This document shows positions 46,406 to 57,361 of a stretch of 64,000 bases of DNA, one piece after another. How positions within the stretch are numbered: position 1 is the stretch's first letter; every line of letters begins with the position of its first letter. The stretch lies in contig VKHL01000032.1 in NCBI GenBank assembly GCA_015146655.1, positions 164,110 through 228,109 on the forward strand, in the 5' to 3' direction. The translations under genes were made by a program, and so were the position numbers. The notes below the pieces were generated by a model, which did no database searches, was not told the origin of the DNA, and saw only the letters and a program-made list of their open reading frames with translations. This DNA comes from Ochromonas danica (Eukaryota > Sar > Chrysophyceae > Chromulinales > Chromulinaceae).

Positions 46406-47897
46406 ATGCTAGTTTTGCCCAAAGCTTATTTTGAAAGGAAACGGAAGGAATTGTTCAAGTATCATGTGGACTTGAGAAGTGGAGCATCAACGCTGTCCAA
46501 GAATGATTGGAGGAAGCGCCTTAGTGAATGGGAGATTAATAGCGATAGACATGTACTGGGTCATCCCTATCTGAAAATTTTCTGGTTATGTCCCGAATTG
46601 GATAGGGCAGCTAAGACATTAAAAGATTATCAGACTATATCTATTACATCAGATCAATATCGCATGGGGGAAAAAGTATGCCGATTAATGAGTGAGTCCT
46701 TTGACAACGAAGAAAGGCGACTCAAGACATTCGTAGATGTAGTAAACAATTTCATGAACAAGAAAATTGTGTTGACTCCAAAGACCGAAGAAGCGAGCAA
46801 GTATTGAATGCAGAGGAAATTATGCTATTTATTCCAACAATGGGCCAGATGGATACACGGCGCATGATGGATATGCAATCATCCTCGCATTGGAAGCGAA
46901 GAAAGAAAAAGAACAATCTGGGGATCCAGAAGTCCAAAATTACTTTCGACTATGCTAAGTTAGCCAAGCGGATGTATGATGCTAAAGTTCCAGGAGGATA
47001 CTTTCCATGTCTCTTGTTATGTCTCGACGGAAGTCAGTTTTCGATTGGAATTGGGGCAGTGTATCATGAAATAACAACTCAGTTCTTCACTTCGCGGATT
47101 TCTATGGGAGTAACGACGACGAGCATTACTCAATGCACGCAAGCACTATTAGCCTTAAACGAATGCATGGAAATCCTTTGTCGGTATTACAACATAGTCA
47201 CTACTGCACCTAATTCGCTCTTACATTCCTCCTTTCCGCAAATTGAGCCGTTTTGTGTCAGTCCTCTTCTTCATGAAGAAATTGTCGTGGAGCTCACTTG
47301 TCGAGTCTCCATGAACAAGCTGGTTTTTGGCGGCATAGGGAAAGAAAACTCCTTAATGCACGGCCAGCCTTTTTGCATTAAATATGCTCCCAATAACTAT
47401 TCCATCGAACTTCGCAACTTGCTGGCTTCGTCCAATCTTGCTCCAAAGGTTCATTACTCAAAGGAGCTTTCTGGAGATACTTTGGTCATTATGAGCTGGG
47501 TAACGAATGTTTTGCCAAATGAATATCTTTCTCAATTTCCCCTAGAAATAAAACTGCAAGTTTCTAACAAGCTGCATGATGCTCTGTGCCTTATGAAGGC
47601 GAATAATTTCGTTCATGGTGATCTCAGGAAAGAAGCTGGAAAGAAGGCAAGTCCGAGCCATTGGTGAACATAATCGATTTTGATTTCGGCGGAGAACACA
47701 ATGTCGCTCGATACCCTTCTTTCCTTGATCTTCAGCAATTCCCTTGGCTAGATGAAAATTCTAGAGTAATAAGGTTCGAAGATGATGCCGAGGCAATTAA
47801 ACATTACATCAAAAATATTTTGTTAATAAAGGATCAGGCAACATCGAGAGAATTTTGTTTGGCATCGACCCCGAAGTTAGTGAGACCAATGACTTAG
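46406..47897 (+). pseudogene. Frameshifted REase + protein-kinase-like gene of the CRN/RHS effector type
   Basis: The coding signal runs through several frames. 46406-46807 gives a 133-aa N-terminal segment. Around 46827-46955 another frame shows a PD-(D/E)XK-like signature (YAIILALEAKKEKE then GDPEVQNYF). From about 46940 to 47665 a third frame carries a kinase-like lobe ending FVHGDLR. The catalytic segment NIIDFDFGGEHN and ARYPSF continue in yet another frame from about 47645. At least three frame changes without plausible introns indicate a decayed gene. REase-kinase architectures are known from Crinkler-RHS-type proteins in oomycetes, fungi and other eukaryotes. It sits entirely within the segment bracketed by 393-bp direct repeats, so it was probably inserted. 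Confidence 0.65.
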
Positions 47898-48491
47898 CCA
47901 GGTCCCTGGAGGACACAGCGTTGGAGGGAAAATAATTTATAGGGGCAGTAAAACTCGAAGTTGATGGAGAACATCAACTCGTCCACGTCTGGTCTGGAAA
48001 GAGTGAAGTCAGGATCTCCCTCTGGGAGCTTATGCTTCAGGTAAGGCCTGCTCCACGCATTCGATCCCACAAAACAAAGAGAAAAGGGACTACGACAGCA
48101 ATAACAGTAGAATCAGGCTATCAGTCACATTTGCATATACTGGAGCAACTCAGTGGATCTCTCCCATGCGATCGTGTAAACTTACCGTTTTCAAGTCAAG
48201 GGCAACTTTCCCTATCATGTTACGCATCGCAGAAGCATTGGCTAACGTGGCTTGCAGCAATTGACCACAGAAGGAGAGGAAGCGATTCAGTCTCTTGGTC
48301 AGCACAAGAGCCGTGATACTTGCCATAGAGTCGATGACGAGAGACATGACGGATACAATGGCGGAGGAGAATACGACACAGAAGACCAACGTGAACAAGG
48401 ACAAACTCCACAGCATTAGTGCAAAAGGCGACGCAAAAAGTAGGCCTCATGAGTCGCTAGAAGGAAGAGTAAAGGGACCGCCGTCACTAAT
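47898..48491. other. Remainder of inserted segment, unresolved
   Basis: About 590 bp after the kinase remnant. A plus-strand frame (about 47941-48316) and an overlapping minus-strand frame (48416-48150, hydrophobic, SLFTLVFCVVFSSAIV) are both open; neither has recognisable motifs. It could be part of the decayed element. Confidence 0.3.
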
Positions 48492-48884
48492 TGGGGATAC
48501 AAGTGAGTCGAGCCCCATACTGTCGTCTTGTTGTTGATCACTCTAACTCGATTTTAACTTCTTCTGTCACAGATCTGAGGATGATATGATTGCAGAAGCT
48601 AAGCTAAACTATCATCCCAACAGAGAGCCAGTTATACCTAGCGAGTTTGTGTAGATGATGAATTGTGCTGGATAATAGTTTTCTCTAGTGCCGTTAAACA
48701 GTGTACTAGTAAGCAACAAGTATTTTCATTTTATACAATAATATGACAATACTATACTATTCCCACCCATCATAGAGAATAATAAAAAGATTGCTAGTAG
48801 TATCTAATAACAACAATAGCAACAACAACTACAGAATCTGTATCGAATCTAAATGAGAGAATGAATCTAACTTCTCGGTCCACC
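48492..48884 (+). repeat. 393-bp direct repeat, copy 2 (orphan ALB3 3' end)
   Basis: An exact second copy of the ALB3 terminal intron, last exon and 3' flank, offset by 2756 bp. It is not attached to a reading frame and lies 149 bp before the phosphatase start, so it now forms part of that gene's upstream region. Confidence 0.95.
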
Positions 48885-49032
48885 TCTTTGCCCGCAGCTT
48901 TGACAAACAGCAACAACAACCACAACCAGCACAAACAAGAGCACAAACACAAACAAACACCACAACAGAGGGCAACAAGAGCACCACCAACAAGCCAAAC
49001 AACAAACCCCTGCTGTGTCGAAGATTCAAAGA

Positions 49033-50318
49033 ATGATTGCGATCTTTGCCTTTGCTCTTCTTATTGCACCTATATCTGCTTCTTATAGCTTTCTTTCAGT
49101 GGGTGATTGGGGCGGAGCTGCTTTAGATGAACAAGACAAAACGAATGTCTACACCGTCTCCAAGCAAATGGCCACTACTGCGGCCGATCTAAATGCTCAG
49201 TTCATTATTGGTACCGGTGATAGTAAGTTTATTTTCATTACTTGACTAACTTCTTCTTGATGCCAAGGTTGGCTTATTTTCTTGTTGATTCTGTTTTTGT
49301 TAGACTTCTATTGGTGTGGCATTCAGTAAGAGCTCGGATATGTTGTGTCTTGGTGATAATACTGATGATAACGAACTCTATTTCCTTGCTTTTAGAAACA
49401 CCTCTGATTATCAAATTAATGTGGACTTCGTTCAGCCTTATGCTGATTCCGCTCTTCAAGTGCCTTGGTATCAATCCCTTGGGGTAAATGTTTGATCATG
49501 TATGTTCAAATCTTGATTTACCCTCACAACACCTTTGTTGTTTGATTTAGAATCATGAATATGGATACAATGTCTCTGCTCAAATTGACTATATGAGTAT
49601 GAATCCTTTGTGGATTTTACCTAGTCGCTATTACATGCAGCGCAAGTTATTGTCTGGCTCCACTTACATGACTCTTATCGTCTTGGATACTAGCCCTTGT
49701 GTTAGCGATTATCGTGGAACAAATCAGAAGTATTGGGATCCTTGCAGCACAGAATACCCAACTTGTTCTTTGGTCAGCACGGACGATGACTTTGAAGGAC
49801 CATGCCAGTTCCACGAGAACATCCTCACTCAAAGCTGTGACACTCAATACAGCTGGTTTGAGAATGCTTTGGCTAGTGTTCCATCTGATGATTGGTTGAT
49901 TGTTGTTGGTCATCACCCTATTGATGAGTGTGATGAGCGAGATTTAACCTCCCTCTTGCAGTCACATGGCTTCAGCATCTACTTGAATGGTCATGCCCAC
50001 ACCCTCACTCAATACAACATTGATGGATCAGGTGCTTATGTTACCACAGGTGCTGGTTCCTTAGTCAACACACCTGACCAGTCTCATCCTGTTACGATGC
50101 ATAAGAAAGCGGGCAAGGATATTGCTCGCGGCATGTTCAAATCATCCAGCACCCACTCTTACAAGACCATATATAACAATGTGGTGGCTGGCTTCACCTC
50201 CCACACATTTTCTGACGACTTCTCCACTTTAACTACCAACTATATTCAGTACGATGGAACTGTAATCCATTCTTTTGTTATCAACAAAAGCGGCGCTATT
50301 ATTTCGTCCCAAAAATAA
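49033..50318 (+). CDS. Purple acid phosphatase (ACP5-like), secreted
   Basis: Exons 49033-49222, 49304-49325, 49396-49483 and 49551-50318 give 355 aa. A signal peptide (MIAIFAFALLIAPISA) is followed by the dimetal centre motifs FLSVGDWGG, GTGDNFY, GNHE (split by intron 3), VVGHHP and NGHAH, all intact. The length suits the small mammalian-type/algal PAPs rather than large plant PAPs. It hydrolyses phosphomonoesters, usually in the secretory pathway or outside the cell. Exon 2 is only 22 nt; without it the GDNFY motif and the frame are lost. The promoter now contains a duplicated fragment of the neighbouring ALB3 gene. Confidence 0.93.
49304..49325 (+). other. 22-nt microexon of the purple acid phosphatase
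   Basis: Flanked by TTTTTGTTAG and GTAAGAGC. It supplies the FYWCGI residues right after the metal ligand Asp-Asn and restores phase between exons 1 and 3. Confidence 0.85.
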
Positions 50319-50777
50319 AGCGTCATCTTGACCCGAATATTTTCAATCTTCTGGCCATCATTTTGCTATCTTATGCTCGCGTGCAATATGGAGATAGATG
50401 TATAACTTCATGGATAGATTAAACAACCAATCTCTCTCTCCTTATTTCAAAGAAAAAGGGCGAATCTCATCGTAAATTAAGAAGCTCCTTTTTGCGCATT
50501 AGCATGCGGAGACATTTACATTCCACACACTCACGATTCTCCTTCAATCCACAAGCAAGTTATGGATATCAAGCAAGTTAATGGGTAGAGAAAAGAGTCG
50601 TATTAGGCACACACTAACATCAGAGTTCTGTTGCTGTAGAAGAAGGCGACAAGAGAGGAATAGGCTAGAATAGAAAATCGACAAAGAAGAACGAAAGCAA
50701 AGCACCGAAGATAACTTAACCCATCAATTCCATCGCACATCAAACAATCATTTATTTAGTTCTGATTTATCACCACT
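50319..50777. other. Convergent 3' intergenic region
   Basis: 459 bp between the stops of the purple acid phosphatase and the histidine phosphatase. Nothing else is supported. Confidence 0.5.
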
Positions 50778-51644
50778 TTATAAACCTTGATCAGCAATGT
50801 CTTCAGCAGATTCCCCCGTGGCATTACCCGAGCTCCAATGACCAGTCACAGACAGCCATGGTCCGAGATAATCGTTGGGATCAAAAGGTCGGAATTCAGC
50901 GAAGCAGCTAACACTACGTTCTCCTTGAATACGTTTTTCTTCAGGCAAATTCTCTTCTAACACATTTACCCATGACTTCACAGTTGCCCCATGCCCAACA
51001 CAAAGCACAACTTCATTCTTCAGGCTCTCCGCGTTGAGAATTTTGTGCAACACTTCCTTCTTGCGTGCTTTCGTAATTTCATCACGATCACTTAATGATC
51101 CGTGAACTTCAAAGACCGTATTGGGTTGATTCTCGTCTCGAGTATGTGTTACGACATGCAAAGAGACGTAAGAAGGGTCAATGCGAGTGGAATAGCACAT
51201 GAGCTCCGAGACCGGCAGGATCAAAGGATCCCAATTGGGTCTTGGTTCTGCACTCGTCTTTCCACGAAATGATTTAGCTTCTTCAGTTAATCCCATTTCA
51301 ACACAAATGGAGTTTTCACCAAATCCAAGTTGTTCGGCAATAAGATCGGCTGTTTGGACAGCGCGAATCAAAGGAGAGCACAAGATTTTAGTGACACCAA
51401 CACTCTTCAATATTCTTCCCATTTCAGAAGCTTGGTTCCTTCCTGTTCAGTCCATGGGATATCATACAGAACATACTCACTTAAATCAAGGCAACGGCAA
51501 CATCAAAGATAGGGGAGGATCACCATTTGGAGATAATTGCGGATCTTGTGGTCTTTCCGCAGTATCAATCCAATTTTTTCCTGCTTTCTCCAAAGCACGA
51601 TCTTCTCTTTCAGCATGACGAGCTAAGATGAGGCTCTTGACCAT
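50778..51644 (-). CDS. Histidine phosphatase (phosphoglycerate-mutase-like / UBASH3-type)
   Basis: Exons 51644-51524 and 51442-50778 encode 261 aa. The catalytic motif LARHAER near the start holds the phospho-accepting His (RHA/RHG). PQLSPNGRNQASEMGR, SPLIRAVQTADLIA and the second catalytic His in VVLCVGHGATVKSW follow the family order. The intron splits the Gly of SPNG. An upstream in-frame ATG at 51719 exists but would add a Cys-rich, non-conserved leader. The substrate is not predictable; the overall pattern resembles eukaryotic UBASH3/Sts-like or fungal phosphoglycerate-mutase-family proteins. TTAACTTAAG lies about 125 bp upstream on the same strand. Confidence 0.88.
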
Positions 51645-51766
51645 TCGTCTGGCAGTAATTTGAAAGTAGAATGGCGAAATGATGTGAAGCAGATTTCCCC
51701 GACAACAGCAGCACAGCACAGCAACATCTGCTGCGCGCGTGCACTTGTTTGTGCGCCTGTTCTCTT

Positions 51767-51778
51767 CTTAAGTTAAAG
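51767..51778 (-). promoter_or_regulatory. CTTTAACTTAAG motif upstream of histidine phosphatase
   Basis: Reads CTTTAACTTAAG toward the gene, followed by AAGAG, matching the element seen before the cyclase and DUF389 genes. Confidence 0.4.
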
Positions 51779-51870
51779 ATAGAAGAGTGTGAAAGTGAGA
51801 ACAGCACGCAACGGCAAACGGCATTCCCACATGGTTAATAGCAGTATGAAGATTCTCTAGATGACTTTCA

Positions 51871-52394
51871 TTGTAGTATTTACTGGATGATAATTGTCTT
51901 CAAAAACCGCCTAACGGATATTCCCATCCTGGTGCCGAATTCAAAGGGGCTCTGACAACAATCGTCCCTTCTCGCCCCTCCCCTTTCGCAGTTTGTATTT
52001 GGTGGTCCATCTATGCGGACATTAGGAAGAAAACTAGCCACTTCTGAGTAGATGCGCTCAAACAATATGAAGCGAAGCTCTCGGCTGCGGAAAGCAATTG
52101 CGATCGCAATGTGGCTGTGAAGGTCCAAAAGGCCATGCGCGTCTCTAATCGTGTGAAGGAACACATGCTACGAGCAGCAGAGAAACAGGCCCAGGCAGAG
52201 GAGGCATTGCAGGACAGATTGAAGAATGCTGAGCAGCGTCATGTTGAGCATATCAATGGTATTCGAGAGAAGGCGGGGAACGTGAATGCGAAAGTAACGG
52301 AAGTTCTTTGTTGGAATGTCGCGAATAGTGAAGCGTTAGCACTTGCTTTGCAGCAGAAGTTGGAAGAAGTCGAGGCACGCATTTTGGCTGCAAG
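51871..52394 (+). pseudogene. Partial duplicate of SCAPER-like exon 3
   Basis: Bases 52051-52394 match 54008-54351 of the SCAPER-like gene with one difference (T at 52099 for C). The preceding ~180 bp (51871-52050) align only loosely to 53815-54007, with many substitutions and indels that break the frame. It ends abruptly at GCAAG|CCACTGA. There is no start exon, so it is a pseudogene fragment. The sharp change in divergence suggests recent gene conversion from the parent. Confidence 0.9.
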
Positions 52395-52775
52395 CCACTG
52401 AATTTTGGACTCATAAAACTTCCACTATCCCTTTTTTTTGTTGTCCCTGTCGGCCGGCGCAGATCCTGTAAAAGCAAAACAAAACAGAACAATTTGCGGT
52501 CCATTCGCCCGCAAGCAAGAACTGAAATTACCATTATTAACTTCTGCCATTTGGGTTGGCAATTGCTTTAAGATTTGTAAAGAAGGAGACCAAAAAGATC
52601 AAACTTTGGAGTCTGGTTAAGTTGTTGACTTTGACTTTGTGCGGAAAGAAACGCGTTTTATATGATGTCAAAACAGCTTTTCTCTCTCCTGCTGTGCAGA
52701 GCTGGGACTGGGGACTTCTATTTGATCTTCTGTTTGAAATACAGACTACCACTTAGTCTTTCATGATTGAGCGAT
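52395..52775. other. Intergenic region before SCAPER-like gene
   Basis: Contains a T8 run near 52432. No promoter motif of the recurring kinds and no coding signal is recognised. Confidence 0.45.
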
Positions 52776-55700
52776 ATGAGCCAGGACAATAACTTGCCTC
52801 CTAAAGAATCTCCGAAAAATGGTGAGCCAGTTAGATAAATTCTCTCTGAGTTGTTGTCATCTTTCTGTTTGTTTCCTGCAGATGTACTTCCCACGCCTAT
52901 AGACAGCCAGAAGATATCTGATGTCATCATCACTATGGATTCCATAGTGAATATCTATAAGAAGAGAAAGGAAAGCACAGGAAAGACGAATATTCCTTCT
53001 CTCTCGGCTTTGGAGAGGAAATGCCGAGAATTCCTCCAATTGACTGACCAACAGGTATTTCACCCCCACCCCACCCCATGCCATAGCCTGCACCATTTCC
53101 TCCTCTTCTGGGACTATGCTGACTAGATGGTATGATTGTCTAGCCTAAAGCGGAGAAAAAGATAGAATCAAAGCTTCGAGCAGATGCACCTGTTTTCACA
53201 CCATCCTTCCTCAAGGCAGAACCCTCTCCTCCTTCCCCGTCACCTTCTCCTCCTGGTAGTAGTGGTGGAACTGCTCTTAAAAGCGGCCATCTTGCTGCCC
53301 ATACCTCTCCTACCACTGTACTACAACATATCGCCGGATCAGGGCAAGCATTACCTCCCCAAGTTTCTCCCCTCAACCATCCTTTCACACCCCAAAGCTC
53401 CAAATCCAGAGGAACAACAGCGAAATCGAATAATGCCTCCGAAACGAAAAAAACCATTATTAAAGCGGATACTCCATCAACACCTTCCCCTGGGAAGGAT
53501 GACTGGGAAGAAAAGCTTCGCAAAGAAGTTGCGGAAGCTACCGAGCTCGTATGGGCTCAAGCAGAGGCTTGGGTCGATGCCGAACTTGCAGCGGAAGAGG
53601 AAGAATGGCGAATTCTTGAAATGGGGATAAACGATTATGTGGGATTGACTCCCACTTCTCTTAATTCCGCTGGACTCTTTGACATTGGGGATATGACTTC
53701 ACGAGACGACCCTGTGGTTCGTGATCTGTTGAATAGCTTGAATAAAAGAGCTTTGTCTGTCACAACCGCCTTTGATGACCCAGAGATAGATATTGATATC
53801 CATTCTTCTTTGCAGTATTTGCTGGATGATACCAGTCCTCGAAAATCGTCCAGCAACAGACATTCCTATCCAAGTGCTGAATCTAAAGGAGCTACGAAAC
53901 GACAGGAGAATCGCCCCCTCTCGCCATTTGTATTTGGTAGTCCATCTATGCGGACATTGCACAGCAAACTCTCCTCTCCTGATCGTCGACGCTCCATGAC
54001 GCCAACAGATGCGCTCAAACAATATGAAGCGAAGCTCTCGGCTGCGGAAAGCAATCGCGATCGCAATGTGGCTGTGAAGGTCCAAAAGGCCATGCGCGTC
54101 TCTAATCGTGTGAAGGAACACATGCTACGAGCAGCAGAGAAACAGGCCCAGGCAGAGGAGGCATTGCAGGACAGATTGAAGAATGCTGAGCAGCGTCATG
54201 TTGAGCATATCAATGGTATTCGAGAGAAGGCGGGGAACGTGAATGCGAAAGTAACGGAAGTTCTTTGTTGGAATGTCGCGAATAGTGAAGCGTTAGCACT
54301 TGCTTTGCAGCAGAAGTTGGAAGAAGTCGAGGCACGCATTTTGGCTGCAAGTCAAAGACGTGAACAGCGTTTGGCTGGAATTACAGGAAGTCAAAAGAAA
54401 AAGAACACGAAGCGAGTACAACAAATGTCAGAATTCAGACTTCAGCTCGAGCGACAGAAGATGGAGCGTTGGGAGAAGCTGCAGCAGCGGCTTGAGCACG
54501 TGAGGAAACGTCGAGAGGATCGATTCGTGGAGCTAAAGCGAAGAGCTGAAGCTGAAGCTCGTCGACTGGATGTTCTTGCAGCAGCTCACAGTGCAGAGAA
54601 GTCTGGGAAAGATAGCCCATTTACTCCTAATCGAACCAGTGTAGGAGTTGGTGTGACTACAGCTTGTAGCAGTGGCCCCGAAAGCTCTGAGAAGGTATCT
54701 TCTCCCTCTTCCGAAACCACTGTATTGGTTTCCATGGAGAACCAAGTCCAAGAAAAGTTATTGACAGATTCGTTCCCCGCTAGTCCCCCAAGAGCAACCA
54801 AGACACAAACTCAGAATTCTGGAACCCAACTATTGTCTTTTAGCTCCTTGGAACACTGTTTCGTTCAGTTTCACGATCAACTTTCGAGGGCTAAAGTAGT
54901 AACCATAGGGAAAGAGGCTTGGAGTGCGTGTATGGAGTATTTCGTGGCCACTAAAGCGTCTGAATGCATCGCGAATAATGTTCAAACAATGCTGAACGAA
55001 GGACACACTGGCATTAATGCTATGGTGTTGGGGTGTACCACTTACAAGCCAAGTGATTTGGAGGAAAGAGATGCATCCAAATCTCAAGTCTATGCGTCAC
55101 TTCTGGAAGACATTCTACAAAACGGCATACTTCAAAATGCGGCTGTTGCTGAACAAGTGAACTTTCTCGTTCAGAGCACAATGGATGATGTAAAACAACA
55201 TCGATGGGATCGTGTACAAGATACTCTTCAGTCTGGAGGAGCACTTGTACTCTCCGTAATGCTAAATAGAGACAATGGAGCTTTGATGAACGCAGAGCTA
55301 TTCAGTCTTTTCCTTGCAGCATGCAAGGTTGATAATTCCCCCAATAGTATATCTCGTTATCGCATCGAATATGGTATGATGACGACCTTGCTTCGATTGT
55401 TAATCCAAATACCCTCTCATGAGATCAAAACGACTATATTATCCATACTGATTGCACATGGGCTGCATCTTGTGATGGCCAATTTCATTATTTACTTGCT
55501 CATTTTTGCGACAAACAAGCATCAGAAGGAAGAGAAAGTGGAAAATGCCCGAGTAGTAGTCAGTGTACAAGAAGACCAATCTGTTGCACTTCAAAGTCCT
55601 TTGCGTATTGTTGAGAGCAGACAACATGTCAATGTGTTACTCAATGATTTAGTGGATATCTTGATCGCATTGTTGATCACTCTTATTGAAGGCGATCAGA

Positions 55701-57190
55701 ATAGTTCCACTACCGGTTTGCTCACATCCACCATGGCTTATCTGTTTGTGACCAATAGTTTACCTTTACTGATGCAATTTGGTCATATTGTGGTGAGTGA
55801 TATTCAGTGCAAATTAGTCGGTACGCAAGACAGTTCCTCCCCTGTTGCTCCATTAGCTGGTGGTGCTCCTACACCGACTGCAAGTAGCTCCAAGATGTCG
55901 TCCATACAAGTCATGGACTCCATGGTTTTACGAATGGAAGAGGCTCAGTCAGCATTACATGCTGTGACCCAACTCGTTCACTTTTATGCGAGATTTGCTT
56001 TGTAAGCTTCCCTTCGTTGTGTTGCGTAGTCATCAACTGACCTGCGTGTGCGACTTTTGGTCTGTATTGTAGACATCAGAAGACTTCCACCCTTAGTGGC
56101 AGTTCCACAGGAACGAGTGGAGTCCAAGCAAAACACTGGCTGAGCCTGTTTCGTCGCAATGAAGTCTTTGCCTTGTTATCAGATTGTTTAGGATTGGTGG
56201 CTGATGACATGGCACAAATTGTATTGCATCCTGCCAAACTTTCTTCTCGAAGCATGCTGGGCTCTACCATGACCATGCCTTTGATCATCTCTGACTACAT
56301 ATTGAAGTTGCAAGCTCTTGGAAAAGACGTTCTGGTCAGTCTCTCTGCTGTCATAGAAGCAGAATCTGACAGCTTCCAGCACTTATCCAAAGAACAACAG
56401 GTTGGGATGACAACTTACCACCTTGCCCTAACAAATATTACATGGTCTAAATATACCTGGATAATGTGCAGGTGAAGTTGATAACTTCGCTACAAGTCAT
56501 TCTTTGCTTCTATTGCACATCAATGGTGTCACCCAAGCCTTTTCCCATACTTGCTGGGGGTAAGCTTTAGAAATGCCTGACTGCCTTCTTGACTTACTTT
56601 GGCTGACACAATTTTGCATTAGTAGAGGCAGAAGCTGCTACCCCTGGGCTGAGCCGAGAGGCTGCCGTAGCAGATATTTGTGCAATTGTAGCGGCAGTTG
56701 GCCGACAGAGCATTGAAGCGAGACAACTGATCGGAACGGTCAACAGTTCCGCTCGTGGGGCGAGTAATAACCCACTCACTTCGCCAGGAAGCTGCTCATT
56801 GCTTCTCACTTTAGCCTCACTACCTGTTCGTTTAATGAAAGAAAAGAGGTAAGGCATTATGCGACTCTCTATGGTACTTGATATTGACTATAGCATGGTT
56901 GTTTCAGAGTGAAGAACATATTAATGCCCTGCCTCATTGTGGCGTGTATGGAAATTGAAGGTAATGTGCAGATTGTTCGTCGATGTGGGAAAGCATCATA
57001 TGTGCGGAAGTACTTAGAGGTTGCGATCAGTGATCATCTGGAAGGCACACGTGATATCATGTCAGCAGAAGAAATCCGAGCCAAGAAAGAGCGACTCCAG
57101 CCCTTGTTGGCTTTGTTGTCACCCGAGCTCTGGGAAGTCGCTCTCTTGGCTTGGTCTGGAGGAGACCTGGTAAAGAGTGCCAAGATATGA
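52776..57190 (+). CDS. SCAPER: SCAPER-like protein (S-phase cyclin A-associated protein in the ER)
   Basis: Seven exons (52776-52821, 52882-53054, 53144-56001, 56073-56400, 56472-56559, 56626-56848, 56908-57190) give 1332 aa, close to human SCAPER (1400). The Pro/Ser-rich N-terminal half contains a Trp/Ala/Glu-rich helix (WAQAEAWVDAELAAEEEEW). A long charged coiled coil at about 350-590 has KNAEQRHVEHINGIREKA and the AKVTEV stretch, paralleling the SCAPER coiled coil. The C-terminal third is helical/ARM-like and ends with ILMPCLIVACMEIEGN and LLSPELWEVALLAW, resembling the animal C terminus. Human SCAPER is linked to cilia and to translation-linked mRNA decay; the role here is inferred. Intron 4 has a weak GTTGGG donor. 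Part of exon 3 is duplicated upstream. Confidence 0.75.
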
Positions 57191-57361
57191 CATTGCTTCC
57201 TCCTTGCAATGCCTTTTCATCTTCCTCATTTGTAAATATAGACCAACAATGGATTATTCTGGTGTGAGTTAAACAATTTCTGTTATCATTCTACCAGTTT
57301 TGATATTATACACTTCATAACTAAGCGACAAGAACTAGAACTAATAACATATCATTGTCAG

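Noticed and set aside
48150-48416. Hydrophobic 88-codon minus-strand frame
   Set aside because: Possibly part of the inserted element, but it overlaps an equally open plus-strand frame and has no recognisable motif, so it was not called as a gene.
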